NCBI GenBank assembly: GCA_003354135.1
Contig: PIVK01000003.1
Span: forward strand, 1 to 64,000
Direction of reading: 5' to 3'
From: Rhodospirillales bacterium
GTDB taxonomy: Bacteria; Pseudomonadota; Alphaproteobacteria; Rhodospirillales; GLO-3
DNA length: 64,000 bases
Positions 63,838 to 64,000 of the stretch are shown one piece after another; the stretch's first letter is position 1; each line of letters begins with the position of its first letter. Position numbers and translations under genes: made by a program. The notes below the pieces were generated by a model that worked only from the letters and a program-made list of their open reading frames with translations, did no database searches and was not told where the DNA came from.

Positions 63838-64000
63838 TCAGCCCCGCATCCAGGTCGAACCGGATAGCGGCTCGCACCACCCGGCGCCCATACCGTCCAC
63901 CCGCAGGCTGACGAACTCATCGTTCCGTAGCGCCGAGACACCTTGCAACCCCGCCAGCACCGCGTCGGTCGTATTCTTGTAAACATAGCGCGGGTGGGAG
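63838..64000 (-). CDS. C-terminal end of an unidentified gene (partial)
   Basis: The last 53 codons of a minus-strand frame that enters from beyond the window: SHPRYVYKNTTDAVLAGLQG, then a short beta-rich end finishing STWMRG and TGA at 63838. Composition and the close spacing to the DUF2336 gene suggest a real gene. The fragment is too short to assign a family. Confidence 0.5.
   Translation of the reverse strand, partial: SHPRYVYKNTTDAVLAGLQGVSALRNDEFVSLRVDGMGAGWCEPLSGSTWMRG

Overview
The window looks like a chromosome segment of an alphaproteobacterium, most probably of the Rhodospirillales type. The sequence is GC-rich and carries RpoH, DivK, HisZ next to PurA, a DUF2336 protein, an isc cluster with two cysteine desulfurases, and a mreBCD-mrdA-rodA block. 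No rRNA, CRISPR array, origin or intact insertion sequence is visible. There are two tRNAs, Gln(CUG) and Ser(GCU).

Layout. 1-5.4 kb: rpoH, a membrane protein plus a degenerate protein-kinase-like protein, and purA. 5.4-10.9 kb: hisZ, a 271-bp nested inverted-repeat element, a secreted protein, an M1-type peptidase and a ChaN-PDZ protein. 11-15 kb: gamma-glutamyltransferase, purU, a Crp/Fnr regulator, divK and a wrecked pleD remnant. 15.2-19.5 kb (minus strand): rpmG, an S41 protease lipoprotein and rnr, followed by transposase debris and tRNA-Gln. 20.3-23.1 kb: mlaA behind a tandem operator-like repeat, a serine hydrolase and cysE. 23.2-30.1 kb: iscR, two cysteine desulfurases, iscU, iscA, hscB, hscA, fdx and iscX. 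30.1-32.3 kb: repeat, pentapeptide protein, IS30 remnant, tRNA-Ser and a GST. 32.4-38 kb (minus): rod-shape genes. 38.1-39.9 kb: leuA with a leucine leader peptide and attenuator. 40-42.3 kb: an EAL protein with altered metal ligands and a nucleotide-sugar epimerase. 42.4-46.7 kb: a visibly AT-richer NAD-linked formate dehydrogenase operon, probably acquired. 46.8-52.5 kb: a small ORF, a shikimate kinase, gatBAC, an SH3 protein and ruvX. 52.5-55.7 kb: a SIR2-like/TPR giant protein. 55.9-62.7 kb: pyrB, a pyrC-like gene, plsY, dprA and topA. 62.7-64 kb: a DUF2336 protein and the 3' end of another gene.

The most interesting locus is the SIR2-TPR gene (52543-55707). It has an N-terminal NAD-binding SIR2-like domain with the catalytic Asn and His retained, followed by thirteen almost identical 44-residue TPR units. 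It sits alone inside a housekeeping block (gatCAB/ruvX to pyrB), a pattern expected of a single-gene defence or stress effector. Other points of interest are dispersed palindromic repeats, a 48-bp repeat upstream of two minus-strand genes, a pleD remnant, a likely inversion breakpoint upstream of rnr, and a PyrC-like protein lacking its HxH zinc ligands.
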